Below are positions 1 through 6,693 of a DNA stretch of 7,605 bases, piece after piece (position 1 is the stretch's first letter; the number at the start of each line of letters is the position of its first letter). Both the position numbers and the translations under genes were made by a program. The notes under the pieces were generated by a model. The model was not told where the DNA came from, ran no database searches, and was given only the letters and a program-made list of their open reading frames with translations. The stretch is taken from assembly GCA_043751595.1 (NCBI GenBank), contig JAYUZR010000036.1, positions 1 to 7,605 on the forward strand. Reading direction: 5' to 3'. The stretch is from JAYUZR01 sp043751595. Its GTDB lineage: Bacteria > Patescibacteriota > UBA1384 > CAILIB01.

Positions 1-770
1 AAGATCTGAGCCGCCTGCGAGGGCGTGGAGGCGCGGACATCGGCGGCGTAGTCGGCAATAGTGACATCTTTTTCATGCCCAACCCCCACTAGCACCGGCA
101 CGCGGCTCGCCACAATGGCGCGGGCAACTATCTCACTATTAAAAGCATGTAAGTCTTCAATGCTTCCACCACCGCGGATAAGGACAATCACTTCCACCGA
201 GGTCTGGGTAGTGAGCCTGGTAAACGCATGGGTAATCTCGCGCTCGGCATCGCCGCCCTGCACGGCAACATCGGCCAAGATAAACTGCACGCCCGGCAAG
301 CGGCCATCTGCGATGCGCATAAAGTCGCCAAAGCCAGCCGCACCACTGGAGGAAATAATACCAACTCGCTCGGGGAACCTGGGTAGTGCTCGCTTTCGGG
401 CGGGACTAAAGAGCCCTTCTAATTCTAGCTTACCTTTAAGTAGCTCAAACGCTCGTTTAAGACTCCCCTCCCCTTTTGCCTCAACCGTTTGCACCAGTAG
501 GCGAAACTGGCCACTTTTTTGATACAGCCCAGGACGAGCACGCACCTGCACCCGCATGCCGTCTTCCAATGGAAAGGGTAGTTGATGCGCCATCATAAAA
601 CAGCCAACCCGAGATTCTTCTTCCTCGTCTTTAAGATCGAAGAAGACAAACTTGCCGCGGTTTATAGAAAAACTTGCTACTTCTCCCTCTACTAGTAGAA
701 CGATAGGATCGAGGATGGTATTACAAAGATCGATCGCCTGCTTGACCCGCAGTACTCCTGGGGGTTCCAT
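1..770 (-). CDS. xseA: Exodeoxyribonuclease VII large subunit, N-terminal part (runs off the window)
   Basis: Catalytic subunit of exonuclease VII, which degrades single-stranded DNA to oligonucleotides in repair and recombination, normally in complex with several copies of XseB. The visible 256 residues hold the N-terminal OB-fold (about 5-98; VEGEVASF at 27-34, FVFFDLKDE at 41-49) and most of the catalytic domain. Family motifs are intact: IRGGGSIEDL at 198-207 (Arg199), GHEKD at 231-235 (His232, Asp235) and Asp149, which match E. coli Asp155, Arg205, His238 and Asp241. The usual length is about 400-450 residues, so the C-terminal coiled coil lies outside; there is no sign of a break. The ATG at 770 leaves a 17-nt gap after the dsbA-like gene. 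An in-frame GTG at 788 overlaps that stop by one base (TAGTG) and would add six residues. Neither start has a clear ribosome binding site. Family assignment is near certain; the start is not. Confidence 0.95.
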   Translation of the reverse strand, partial: MEPPGVLRVKQAIDLCNTILDPIVLLVEGEVASFSINRGKFVFFDLKDEEEESRVGCFMMAHQLPFPLEDGMRVQVRARPGLYQKSGQFRLLVQTVEAKGEGSLKRAFELLKGKLELEGLFSPARKRALPRFPERVGIISSSGAAGFGDFMRIADGRLPGVQFILADVAVQGGDAEREITHAFTRLTTQTSVEVIVLIRGGGSIEDLHAFNSEIVARAIVASRVPVLVGVGHEKDVTIADYAADVRASTPSQAAQI

Positions 771-787
771 CCCATACGCACCCGACA

Positions 788-1450
788 CTACTTAACGCTC
801 GCTGCTAGCTGAGCGCGCCAAGCATCGTAGGAGGTAGGAGGATTAACCTTGGTACCATTCAAGTAAATAGTAGGTGTTCCGGTAACCTTACGGTTATTTC
901 CTTCATCAATTCCTTTGCGAACCAGCGCTTCGAGATCGGCGCTTGCGTAATCGTCTTCGAAATCGGGAATATTGAGACTAAGCTGCTTGGCATAGGTTAC
1001 AACCTGTTGCTTGAAAGCGCTGCGCACTTCTTCTGACCAATCGCCCTGCTTAGAAAAGAGCAGATCAAACATCTCCCAATACTTACCCTGCTTACCGGCA
1101 GCTTCGGCGGCGATTGCGGCGTCCATTGCCTTATTGTGTGCAGCAGTAAGTGGGTATGGATACACACGACGCTGAACACTTGGCAAGTTTGCCGTAGTAT
1201 CTACCGCAGCCTGGGTATCGATTTGATAGAAATTGTAGCAGTATGGGCATTGGAAATCGGTAAACTCTTCCTGCACAACCTGAGCCTCTTCTGGGCCTTT
1301 TTTCCAGTATCCATCCTTTACTCGTTGATCAAACGCAGCGGAAACCGCTGTAACCCGCACGTAGGGTGCTTTTGGCTTAACCGCAAAGTACACAGCGCCA
1401 CCAATAAGAGCGATACAGGCGACAATAGCAGTGATAATAACAACTTTCAT
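788..1450 (-). CDS. Membrane-anchored DsbA-like thiol-disulfide oxidoreductase (thioredoxin fold)
   Basis: A 220-residue DsbA/thioredoxin-fold protein expected to act outside the membrane on disulfides of exported proteins. Residues 3-23 form a hydrophobic signal anchor after MK; no lipobox cysteine follows. The active site is CPYC at 68-71 within EEFTDFQCPYCYNFY, and the cis-proline loop is GTPT at 191-194 (Pro193). Between them lies the helical insertion typical of DsbA (YPYPLTAAHNKA near 97-108, then GKYWEMFDLLF near 122-132). The only cysteines besides the CXXC pair is Cys12 in the anchor, so it carries no structural disulfide. The ATG at 1450 lies 11 nt after the stop of the upstream four-helix gene, and the gene ends at TAG just before xseA. 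No DsbB- or VKOR-like reoxidation partner is visible here. Whether it oxidises, reduces or isomerises cannot be told from sequence. Confidence 0.93.
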   Translation of the reverse strand: MKVVIITAIVACIALIGGAVYFAVKPKAPYVRVTAVSAAFDQRVKDGYWKKGPEEAQVVQEEFTDFQCPYCYNFYQIDTQAAVDTTANLPSVQRRVYPYPLTAAHNKAMDAAIAAEAAGKQGKYWEMFDLLFSKQGDWSEEVRSAFKQQVVTYAKQLSLNIPDFEDDYASADLEALVRKGIDEGNNRKVTGTPTIYLNGTKVNPPTSYDAWRAQLAASVK

Positions 1451-1461
1451 AGCAGATTACG

Positions 1462-1839
1462 TTACTTTGAAGGGCGCGTAACTTGGCACATCTTCCAGCC
1501 CATTGAACAGAAAAGCGCTCCTACTAACAAGCCCATTAGCGATAACTGAAAGGCAGTGGCCAGGGGTATCAGGCGAATAAAGAGGGTGATCACTGCGTAG
1601 CCAAGCGCAAGCACAGCCAGCTTTCTTGATTGGTGTACAAGAGCCAAAATGGCCATAGTAAGCGAGGTAACAGCCATTACCAATCCACCTAGGAGTGGCA
1701 TCGTGACAAGTACCAGCGGATGTCTGGCAAGTACTGGAGTAAAGTAGGTGCTAATCTGCAGTACAACGCAGACAAGAAACAAGGCAAGGCCAGCCAGCAC
1801 AATACTTGCTCCGCGCAACCTGCGATTAGTTACTCGCAT
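1462..1839 (-). CDS. Small four-helix membrane protein, unknown function
   Basis: I do not recognise this 125-residue protein. After a basic N-terminus (MRVTNRRLRG) it has four hydrophobic stretches at about 11-31, 42-67, 73-92 and 97-114, and a short basic C-terminus, so both ends are probably cytoplasmic. Its cysteines (24, 111, 118) are not in a CXXC arrangement, which argues against a DsbB or VKOR role despite the DsbA-like gene next door. The ATG overlaps the stop of the PH-domain gene by one base (TAATG at 1841-1837), indicating translational coupling; no ribosome binding site is seen, and a strong hairpin (1853-1902) ends 13 nt before the start. Co-translation with the PH-domain protein suggests the two may work together, but that is inference. 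The frame is supported by the coupling and by consistent membrane-helix composition rather than by homology. Confidence 0.75.
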   Translation of the reverse strand: MRVTNRRLRGASIVLAGLALFLVCVVLQISTYFTPVLARHPLVLVTMPLLGGLVMAVTSLTMAILALVHQSRKLAVLALGYAVITLFIRLIPLATAFQLSLMGLLVGALFCSMGWKMCQVTRPSK

Positions 1840-2348
1840 TATGATCGGTGGTGCTTCTGAGGAGCGCGCTTTGCGCGCTCATGCTCTACACGACTCAGAA
1901 GCGTATCCACAAACTCATCCTGGTTATTAGGAGAGACGCTAATCGTCTTCCAGTGTTGCCGCTCGATTCGTAGTAGTAGCGAGTGAGTAGAAAGTGCGAA
2001 ACGCTTGTGAGAAAAGGCTGTTATTAAGCCTTTCATACCCACAGGCTGGACCGAAACTAGATCGCGGTAAGGAATAGCCACCCTGCGTAGCCGAGTATGA
2101 ATCTCAATCCCTTGCGAGGTGAGAACGTAGTACAAGAAAAAGACTGAATCAATACTAAGTGCCAAAAAGAGCGCGCAAACTACAGCAGTAAATACCTTAA
2201 TAAGTAAGGCACCAGGCTGAATAAGTACCAATAAAACTCCCGCTACAAGTACTAGCCAACAAAGTGAGATAAGCACCAAAATCCACCAATCAAGCTTGGC
2301 GGGATAGGTCTTTGAGTTTGCCGGAAGGTGTTTGTGTACTAAGCGCAT
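1839..2348 (-). CDS. Membrane protein with C-terminal bacterial PH domain (bPH_4 / DUF1200-like)
   Basis: Counting from the ATG at 2348, this 169-residue protein has two transmembrane helices (about 21-43 and 47-73) followed by a cytoplasmic domain (74-153) with the pattern of the bacterial PH family typified by B. subtilis YyaB. The pattern is YVLTSQGIEIHTRLRR, then IPYRDLVSV at 92-100, a basic stretch with KRFALS, and the closing SVSPNNQDEFVDTLL near 137-151, close to the family's 'isPk..eeFi..L' ending. Function in this family is not established; PH-like domains usually bind protein or lipid surfaces. The last 15 residues are highly charged and their DNA forms the 1853-1902 hairpin. A GTG at 2369 would give 176 residues and a 14-nt overlap with the flippase-like gene; AAGGGGG abuts it too closely to act as a normal ribosome binding site. 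I prefer the ATG, 7 nt after that gene's stop, but the choice is weak. Confidence 0.83.
   Translation of the reverse strand: MRLVHKHLPANSKTYPAKLDWWILVLISLCWLVLVAGVLLVLIQPGALLIKVFTAVVCALFLALSIDSVFFLYYVLTSQGIEIHTRLRRVAIPYRDLVSVQPVGMKGLITAFSHKRFALSTHSLLLRIERQHWKTISVSPNNQDEFVDTLLSRVEHERAKRAPQKHHRS
1853..1902 (-). other. Strong RNA hairpin at the 3' end of the PH-domain gene, before the next start
   Basis: Read on the minus strand, GCTTCTGAG (1902-1894) pairs perfectly with CTCAGAAGC (1861-1853). Directly stacked inside it, GAGCGCGC (1880-1873) pairs with GCGCGCTC (1869-1862) around an AAA loop. A 13-nt one-sided bulge (1893-1881) separates the two 5' arms. The result is a 17-bp interrupted helix inside the coding region, ending 13 nt before the ATG of the four-helix gene at 1839. 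No T-run follows, so it is not an intrinsic terminator. It may tune coupling, protect the transcript or mark a processing site; the role is inference. The pairing itself is read directly from the sequence. Confidence 0.55.
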
Positions 2349-2355
2349 AGCACCA

Positions 2356-3432
2356 TTATGCCGGCTCACCCCCCTTACTCACAAGCGCCGTACTTGGTGG
2401 CAACCAATTTACTACCAGTACACCAAGAATTAGTGGATACCAGACAAAGACTCCGCGGTAGGCAAGCGCAACCAAAAGAGCACTTTCACTGGAAACGCCT
2501 AGCACAATAAAGACCGCCGTAAGGACACCCTCCGCCACTCCGATTCCGGCAGGAGTGGGCGAAACAATCATAAAGAGAGTTGCTACCACATAGCCCGCCA
2601 GTACTTGCTCAAGATTTACTGGAACCCCAAAGGCACTAAACGCTGCCCAGAGCATGGCCAACGAAACAATATGCAAGCCAAGCGCAGAAAGCATTGGCAT
2701 TAGTACTTCTCGCCCTCTACCCCTAATGGCCACCCACGATTCTTGCAGCTCAACAAAGAACTCCCGCATTGCTTCGGCCACGCCATCGGCCCGCTTTGGT
2801 GCAACAAGCCGAAGCGCACTTCTTACCAGCCAGACCAGCCACTCGTACCAACTTCGGTGACTCAAGAGCAATCCCCCACCAATAAGGAGGACCGAAACAA
2901 AAACGGTAAAGGTTTGGGCCGCAACCTTAACTGGATGAGAAATACCTCCGTTGGCCGCCAAAATAGCTAGGCAGCCGAGCATAACCAACAAAAAGACTAG
3001 GTAATCGGTGGCGTAGTAGAGAAAATTAACCAGAACAACTTCACCTCGCTTAACCCCCTGCCTGCGCTCTAAATAGCCCATGTAAATTGAACCCGAAATA
3101 CCAGCTACTGGAGCAATGGTATTAACCAGATTCATCGCTAAATACATGAGCATTCCATACCACCAACCCCTGGTAAATCCGAGTAAGCGGTAGGCTCCGC
3201 GCAAAATACCACCCTGGAACACAAGGTAGGCCGTCTCGAGAAGTAGCATGACAAGGAGCCAACCTGGCGCCAGACCAGCTAAGCGAGCAATTACCCTACT
3301 TACCTCGCCCTGCTTGCCGTGCAAGTAAAGATACAAGCAACCAATAACTACTACCCCAAAAATAAGGAGTCGCTTAGCGTTAGCTAACGGATGTTCTGGA
3401 TCAAACCCGCGAAACGACTCTTTTTGCTGCAT
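2356..3432 (-). CDS. Flippase-like integral membrane protein (LPG synthase transmembrane-domain family)
   Basis: A 358-residue polytopic membrane protein of the lysylphosphatidylglycerol synthase TM / TIGR00374 'flippase-like' family (MprF N-terminal domain, YbhN, AglD relatives). Seven or eight hydrophobic segments are visible, starting near residue 21 after a hydrophilic N-terminus. The two family hallmarks are present: NTIAPVAGISGS around 104-115 followed by GYLERRQGV, and SPTPAGIGVAEG at 291-302 followed by an ALAYRG motif (322-327). There is no soluble C-terminal aminoacyl-transferase domain, so it is not a full MprF and should not aminoacylate lipids by itself. Members are linked to flipping or handling of lipids and lipid-linked sugars; the substrate here is unknown. 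It starts 2 nt after the RND stop (TAG-GT-ATG), so co-translation with the RND permease is likely. Only two cysteines (32 and 154) occur. Confidence 0.9.
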   Translation of the reverse strand: MQQKESFRGFDPEHPLANAKRLLIFGVVVIGCLYLYLHGKQGEVSRVIARLAGLAPGWLLVMLLLETAYLVFQGGILRGAYRLLGFTRGWWYGMLMYLAMNLVNTIAPVAGISGSIYMGYLERRQGVKRGEVVLVNFLYYATDYLVFLLVMLGCLAILAANGGISHPVKVAAQTFTVFVSVLLIGGGLLLSHRSWYEWLVWLVRSALRLVAPKRADGVAEAMREFFVELQESWVAIRGRGREVLMPMLSALGLHIVSLAMLWAAFSAFGVPVNLEQVLAGYVVATLFMIVSPTPAGIGVAEGVLTAVFIVLGVSSESALLVALAYRGVFVWYPLILGVLVVNWLPPSTALVSKGGEPA

Positions 3433-3434
3433 AC

Positions 3435-6400
3435 CTAGTTAGGACGGGTAAAGGCGCGCTGAATACCACGCATCATTCGCGTCCCTAGCTTACCACTTCC
3501 TTGCTTGCCGTGGATAAACCATGTGTACAAGATTGGGGTAGTGATTAAGGAGAGGAAACTACTGAACAAAATACCGGAAGATACTACCGCCGCCAGACTG
3601 CGCCAGAATGGACTCAGAATCATGAGTGGAAGAAGACCTGCCAAAGAAACAATAGTAGTAAGGAAGATGGGTCTAAAGCGTAGACCAGTTGCCTCACTAA
3701 TAGCATCGGCCGGAGTACTACCAGCTGCCACGCGGCGATTGGCGAGATCGATTAAGAAGATCGCCACGTTCTCTGCAATTCCTACCAGTACGATAATTCC
3801 GAGAATCTCGAGGAAGCCAAACTGGCCGCCAACCAGAGCTACTGAAGGAAATACTCCAAGCATACCAAGTGGTAGAGCAAAAAGGATGGCCAGTGGCTGA
3901 GTAAAGCTCTTAAAGAAGATAACCAGGGCCACATAGGTGAGAAGAATGGCAATACCGAGCGCGGCAAAGAGATCTTTAAAGCTCTTTTTAAACTCGTTCT
4001 CACTTCCTTTATCTTGTAGAGCATCAGGGCGAAGGCCGTATTCTTCGAGGCGACTCTTGGTCCAATAGTCTTTAATCGCTTGCTGTGGTGCGGTCTGATC
4101 TTTAGTTGCATCTACAACCTTGGCCTGAACCGTAACAAAACGACTGCCATTAATACGGCGAATACCATTAAACCCTTCGGCAAGCGTTACCTGGGCGACA
4201 TCTGAAAGGCGAACTGGGCCCACCGCAGTAGCCGCAATGACCAGATTTTTTACCTCGTCAAAACTACTAGGATCTACCCCTGCCTTTAGATACATTTTAG
4301 CCAAGCGCTGCTTGCCGTCGATATCTCGATCGAAGCTACCAACCGCAACATCACCCAAGAGGCCAGCCATTGTTTGGGCAACTTGCACTGGGCTCAACCC
4401 GTATGTAAGGGCTTTATCACGATCGACGGTAACCTCAATTTGCTTAACGCTCGAATCGGTGAAGCCATCTTCTACTCGAGTAACCTTGGGGAACTTAGCG
4501 GTATCTCGCAGGATATCGCCAGTGGCGATAGCTGCCTTTTTAAGCGCGACAAGATCGTCTCCGTAGATTTGAACCGAAACCGGATAATCGGCCTGAGGAG
4601 TGCCAGTTCCTACTGGTTTTGCGGTGTAGTAGACCTTCTTTTCTTTGTCGGTAATTTTCTCAAGCTCAGTTGAGAGCTTTTCGGTAATCTTAGGACTTAC
4701 TTCGCGCTTGCTGGCATCTACCAATACTACGGTAAAGGTAACCCCGCTATCGCCCTGCGTAAGTGGATAGTAGCTTTCTACTGAATCGTTCTTTTGCAAG
4801 ATTGGCTCAATTGCAGCTACGCGGCGCTGCTTCTCTTGAAGACTAGCATTGGAAGGATACTCGACCGCAACATTGATGGTGTCAGAATCGATTGGAGCCG
4901 AGAAATCTACCTGCACTACCTTTTTAGTAGCAAACAGTGCACCAGTTACTCCAAGTGGAATCGCTAGCGCCAAAAAGATAATTGGCACTTGCACATACCA
5001 TCGACGTTGAATCCATTTGTTCATCTGAACGAGACCAGAAGAGATCTTCCAGAGACGAGAAAGATCGTCTTCGCTGGCAGTTTTGTGCTTAGGATCGCGG
5101 CGAAGCAAGCGCTCGCTTAAGAAGGTAAGGAATACCAACGGCACAAAGTACGAGGCAACCATTGCTGGGATAACCGTGAGCGGAATGTACTTAATGATTT
5201 GCCCGAAGACCCCACTTACGATGGCGAAAGGAACAAAAACAATAAAGTTAGTAATAGTAGCCATTAGTACCCCACCCCCGATGGCGCCGATCGCCTTCAT
5301 AACAGCGTCGCGAGGCTTTTCGCCGGCATCGAGCTCGCGCTGGATGGCTTCTACCACTACAACCGCAGGATCTACCACTAAGCCCAGCACCAGAACCATC
5401 GAGAAGAGCGTTAGGGTATTAAGGTTAATTCCCTGCAACTTAAGCACAAGCAAGGTAATAAGAATAGAAAGCGGAATTGCTAGGGAAGAAACAATGGCGG
5501 CTCGCCAGTTTACAAAGACCAGCATCACCAAAATAATGATCCAGATTCCGCCGAGTAAGTAGCCGAGATTAGCGAAGGGGCCAGTACCGATAGGACCACC
5601 AATGGCGCCACTTACTACTTCGTTAATTTGATTACGAACACTATCTGCCGCATTACTAGCCGTGCTTAAGGTAACGGCATCGAAGGCAGGTTGATCGGTT
5701 GCTCGCGCAAGCGCGGTGGTAACATCTTTTTCTGCACCAAGGACATCGGCAGACTTTTTAAAATCAACCTTAAAGAGCAGTGCTTGATGCGCTGAGATGC
5801 CGTCTTCGGTACGCAAACCAACATTGGTACTAAACCGATCCTGCGCATCGTAGGAGCTTACCGTGGCGATATCGGAAACACGCACCGGTAGGCCTTGTGG
5901 AGTAGCGCCAACCACCACCTTTTGTACATCTTCAAGGCTGGTTAGCTTTACACTGGTTACTACCGTAACTTGCGTATCGTTAAGGGTAACGCCACCGGAA
6001 GGAATCGAAAGATTGGCGGTTTGTAGGGCCTGCTGTAACTGCACTGGAGAAACCCCCGCTCGAGCAAGCTTGGCAGCATCCCAGGTAATAGCAACAGAGT
6101 ATTTAGGCTCCAGAAGCTCGGTTACTTTTTGCACACTGGTTACTGCTTCAAGCTCGGCCCGGAGGGTATCAGCCGCTTGGCGAAGCTGGGTATCGGTGGT
6201 TGCTTCGGTCTTTTTGCTAAGGGCGTAGAAGGAGCTACTACCACCAAACTCTGGGATGGTAATAGTAGGGCGCTCGGAATCGGTAGGCAGAGTAAGACTC
6301 TGCACCTTGCTGCGTAACTCACTAATGGCGGTGTTAAAATCGGTACCAGAAGTAAAGACCACACTTACTACGCCAAAGTTGTTTTGCGCTGTGGAATTAA

Positions 6401-6662
6401 TATCTTGGAATCCGCGAGTTTGCTGGGCCGCTTGCTCGATTGGTTTAATAATCTGCTTTTCCACCTCTTGAGCGCTGGCGCCGCGGTATACTGTAGTAAT
6501 AACCGCTACGTTAATATCGGCCGAAGGGAACCCTTGACGCTGGAGACTAAGGAGAGAAAAGGTTCCGCCTACCAGTACCCCAATAAGCAAAAGGGCGACA
6601 AGCTTGGTGTTGCGGAGAATCCAATCGACAAAGCGTTGAGTGAGATCGAAGTGAGGTTGCAT
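3435..6662 (-). CDS. RND-superfamily efflux permease (HAE1/AcrB/SwrC-like)
   Basis: A 1075-residue secondary transporter of the RND superfamily, with the internal duplication of the family. TM1 is at about 19-39; the first extracytoplasmic porter region runs about 40-365; TM2-6 lie at about 367-513; TM7 at about 558-579; the second porter region runs to about 895; TM8-12 lie at about 898-1050. Matches to AcrB include the N-terminal porter (GASAQEVEKQIIKPIEQ), TM4 (LNTLTLFSMVLVLGLVVD) and TM10-11 (GIAENVAIFL, then LRFRPIFLTT). AcrB Asp407, Arg971 and Thr978 correspond to Asp431, Arg995 and Thr1002. However, Asp408 is replaced by Pro432 and Lys940 by Glu964, so the proton relay differs. The protein has no cysteine. 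No membrane-fusion or TolC-like gene is adjacent, consistent with a monoderm cell and SwrC-like single-component use. The ATG at 6662 lacks a ribosome binding site. The substrate is unknown. Confidence 0.96.
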   Translation of the reverse strand: MQPHFDLTQRFVDWILRNTKLVALLLIGVLVGGTFSLLSLQRQGFPSADINVAVITTVYRGASAQEVEKQIIKPIEQAAQQTRGFQDINSTAQNNFGVVSVVFTSGTDFNTAISELRSKVQSLTLPTDSERPTITIPEFGGSSSFYALSKKTEATTDTQLRQAADTLRAELEAVTSVQKVTELLEPKYSVAITWDAAKLARAGVSPVQLQQALQTANLSIPSGGVTLNDTQVTVVTSVKLTSLEDVQKVVVGATPQGLPVRVSDIATVSSYDAQDRFSTNVGLRTEDGISAHQALLFKVDFKKSADVLGAEKDVTTALARATDQPAFDAVTLSTASNAADSVRNQINEVVSGAIGGPIGTGPFANLGYLLGGIWIIILVMLVFVNWRAAIVSSLAIPLSILITLLVLKLQGINLNTLTLFSMVLVLGLVVDPAVVVVEAIQRELDAGEKPRDAVMKAIGAIGGGVLMATITNFIVFVPFAIVSGVFGQIIKYIPLTVIPAMVASYFVPLVFLTFLSERLLRRDPKHKTASEDDLSRLWKISSGLVQMNKWIQRRWYVQVPIIFLALAIPLGVTGALFATKKVVQVDFSAPIDSDTINVAVEYPSNASLQEKQRRVAAIEPILQKNDSVESYYPLTQGDSGVTFTVVLVDASKREVSPKITEKLSTELEKITDKEKKVYYTAKPVGTGTPQADYPVSVQIYGDDLVALKKAAIATGDILRDTAKFPKVTRVEDGFTDSSVKQIEVTVDRDKALTYGLSPVQVAQTMAGLLGDVAVGSFDRDIDGKQRLAKMYLKAGVDPSSFDEVKNLVIAATAVGPVRLSDVAQVTLAEGFNGIRRINGSRFVTVQAKVVDATKDQTAPQQAIKDYWTKSRLEEYGLRPDALQDKGSENEFKKSFKDLFAALGIAILLTYVALVIFFKSFTQPLAILFALPLGMLGVFPSVALVGGQFGFLEILGIIVLVGIAENVAIFLIDLANRRVAAGSTPADAISEATGLRFRPIFLTTIVSLAGLLPLMILSPFWRSLAAVVSSGILFSSFLSLITTPILYTWFIHGKQGSGKLGTRMMRGIQRAFTRPN

Positions 6663-6672
6663 GCAGAAAAAT

Positions 6673-6691
6673 TACAAAACGGACGTTTGTA
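6673..6691 (-). promoter_or_regulatory. Operator-like palindrome / weak hairpin in the gnd-RND gap
   Basis: The 31-nt gap between gnd and the RND gene contains TACAAAACGGACGTTTGTA, with perfect 6-bp arms (TACAAA / TTTGTA) and inner CG/CG complementarity offset by one base. It ends 10 nt before the RND ATG. As DNA it resembles the imperfect palindromes bound by dimeric repressors of efflux genes. As RNA it is an A/U-rich stem followed by ATTTTT, so a leaky terminator or attenuator is also possible. TGTAAT (minus strand) overlaps the proximal arm and could be a -10 box, but no matching -35 is seen. All roles are tentative. Confidence 0.3.
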
Positions 6692-6693
6692 GC

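Noticed and set aside
61..522. A 153-codon plus-strand open frame
   Set aside because: It lies opposite xseA, whose minus-strand translation shows clear OB-fold and exonuclease VII motifs; the plus-strand product has low-complexity Ser/Thr/Pro composition and no recognisable domain.
1136..1549. A 137-codon plus-strand frame spanning the DsbA-like/four-helix junction
   Set aside because: It is opposite two supported genes and has no recognisable motif or ribosome binding site.
1462..1839. Four-helix protein as a DsbB- or VKOR-type partner of the DsbA-like enzyme
   Set aside because: The topology and adjacency are suggestive, but its three cysteines (24, 111, 118) form no CXXC and the VKOR and DsbB motifs are absent.
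2346..2358. ATG overlapping the flippase-like stop as TAATG (2358-2354)
   Set aside because: It is out of frame with the PH-domain gene and meets a stop after five codons.
2393..2427. Inverted repeat CTTGGTG / CACCAAG with a 21-nt loop near the end of the flippase-like gene
   Set aside because: Seven base pairs with a long loop inside coding sequence is within chance expectation, and no T-run or gene boundary goes with it.
5083..5562. A 159-codon plus-strand open frame
   Set aside because: It is the antisense of the TM3-TM6 region of the RND permease; absence of stops reflects codon use on the opposite strand.
5704..5715. CGCGC-AA-GCGCG dyad inside the RND gene
   Set aside because: A two-base loop cannot close in RNA and the sequence is explained by Ala-Arg-Ala codons.
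6663..6693. Intrinsic terminator after gnd
   Set aside because: The stem is only 6 bp and A/U-rich, and the T-run is short, so efficient termination is unlikely; kept only as a tentative regulatory palindrome.
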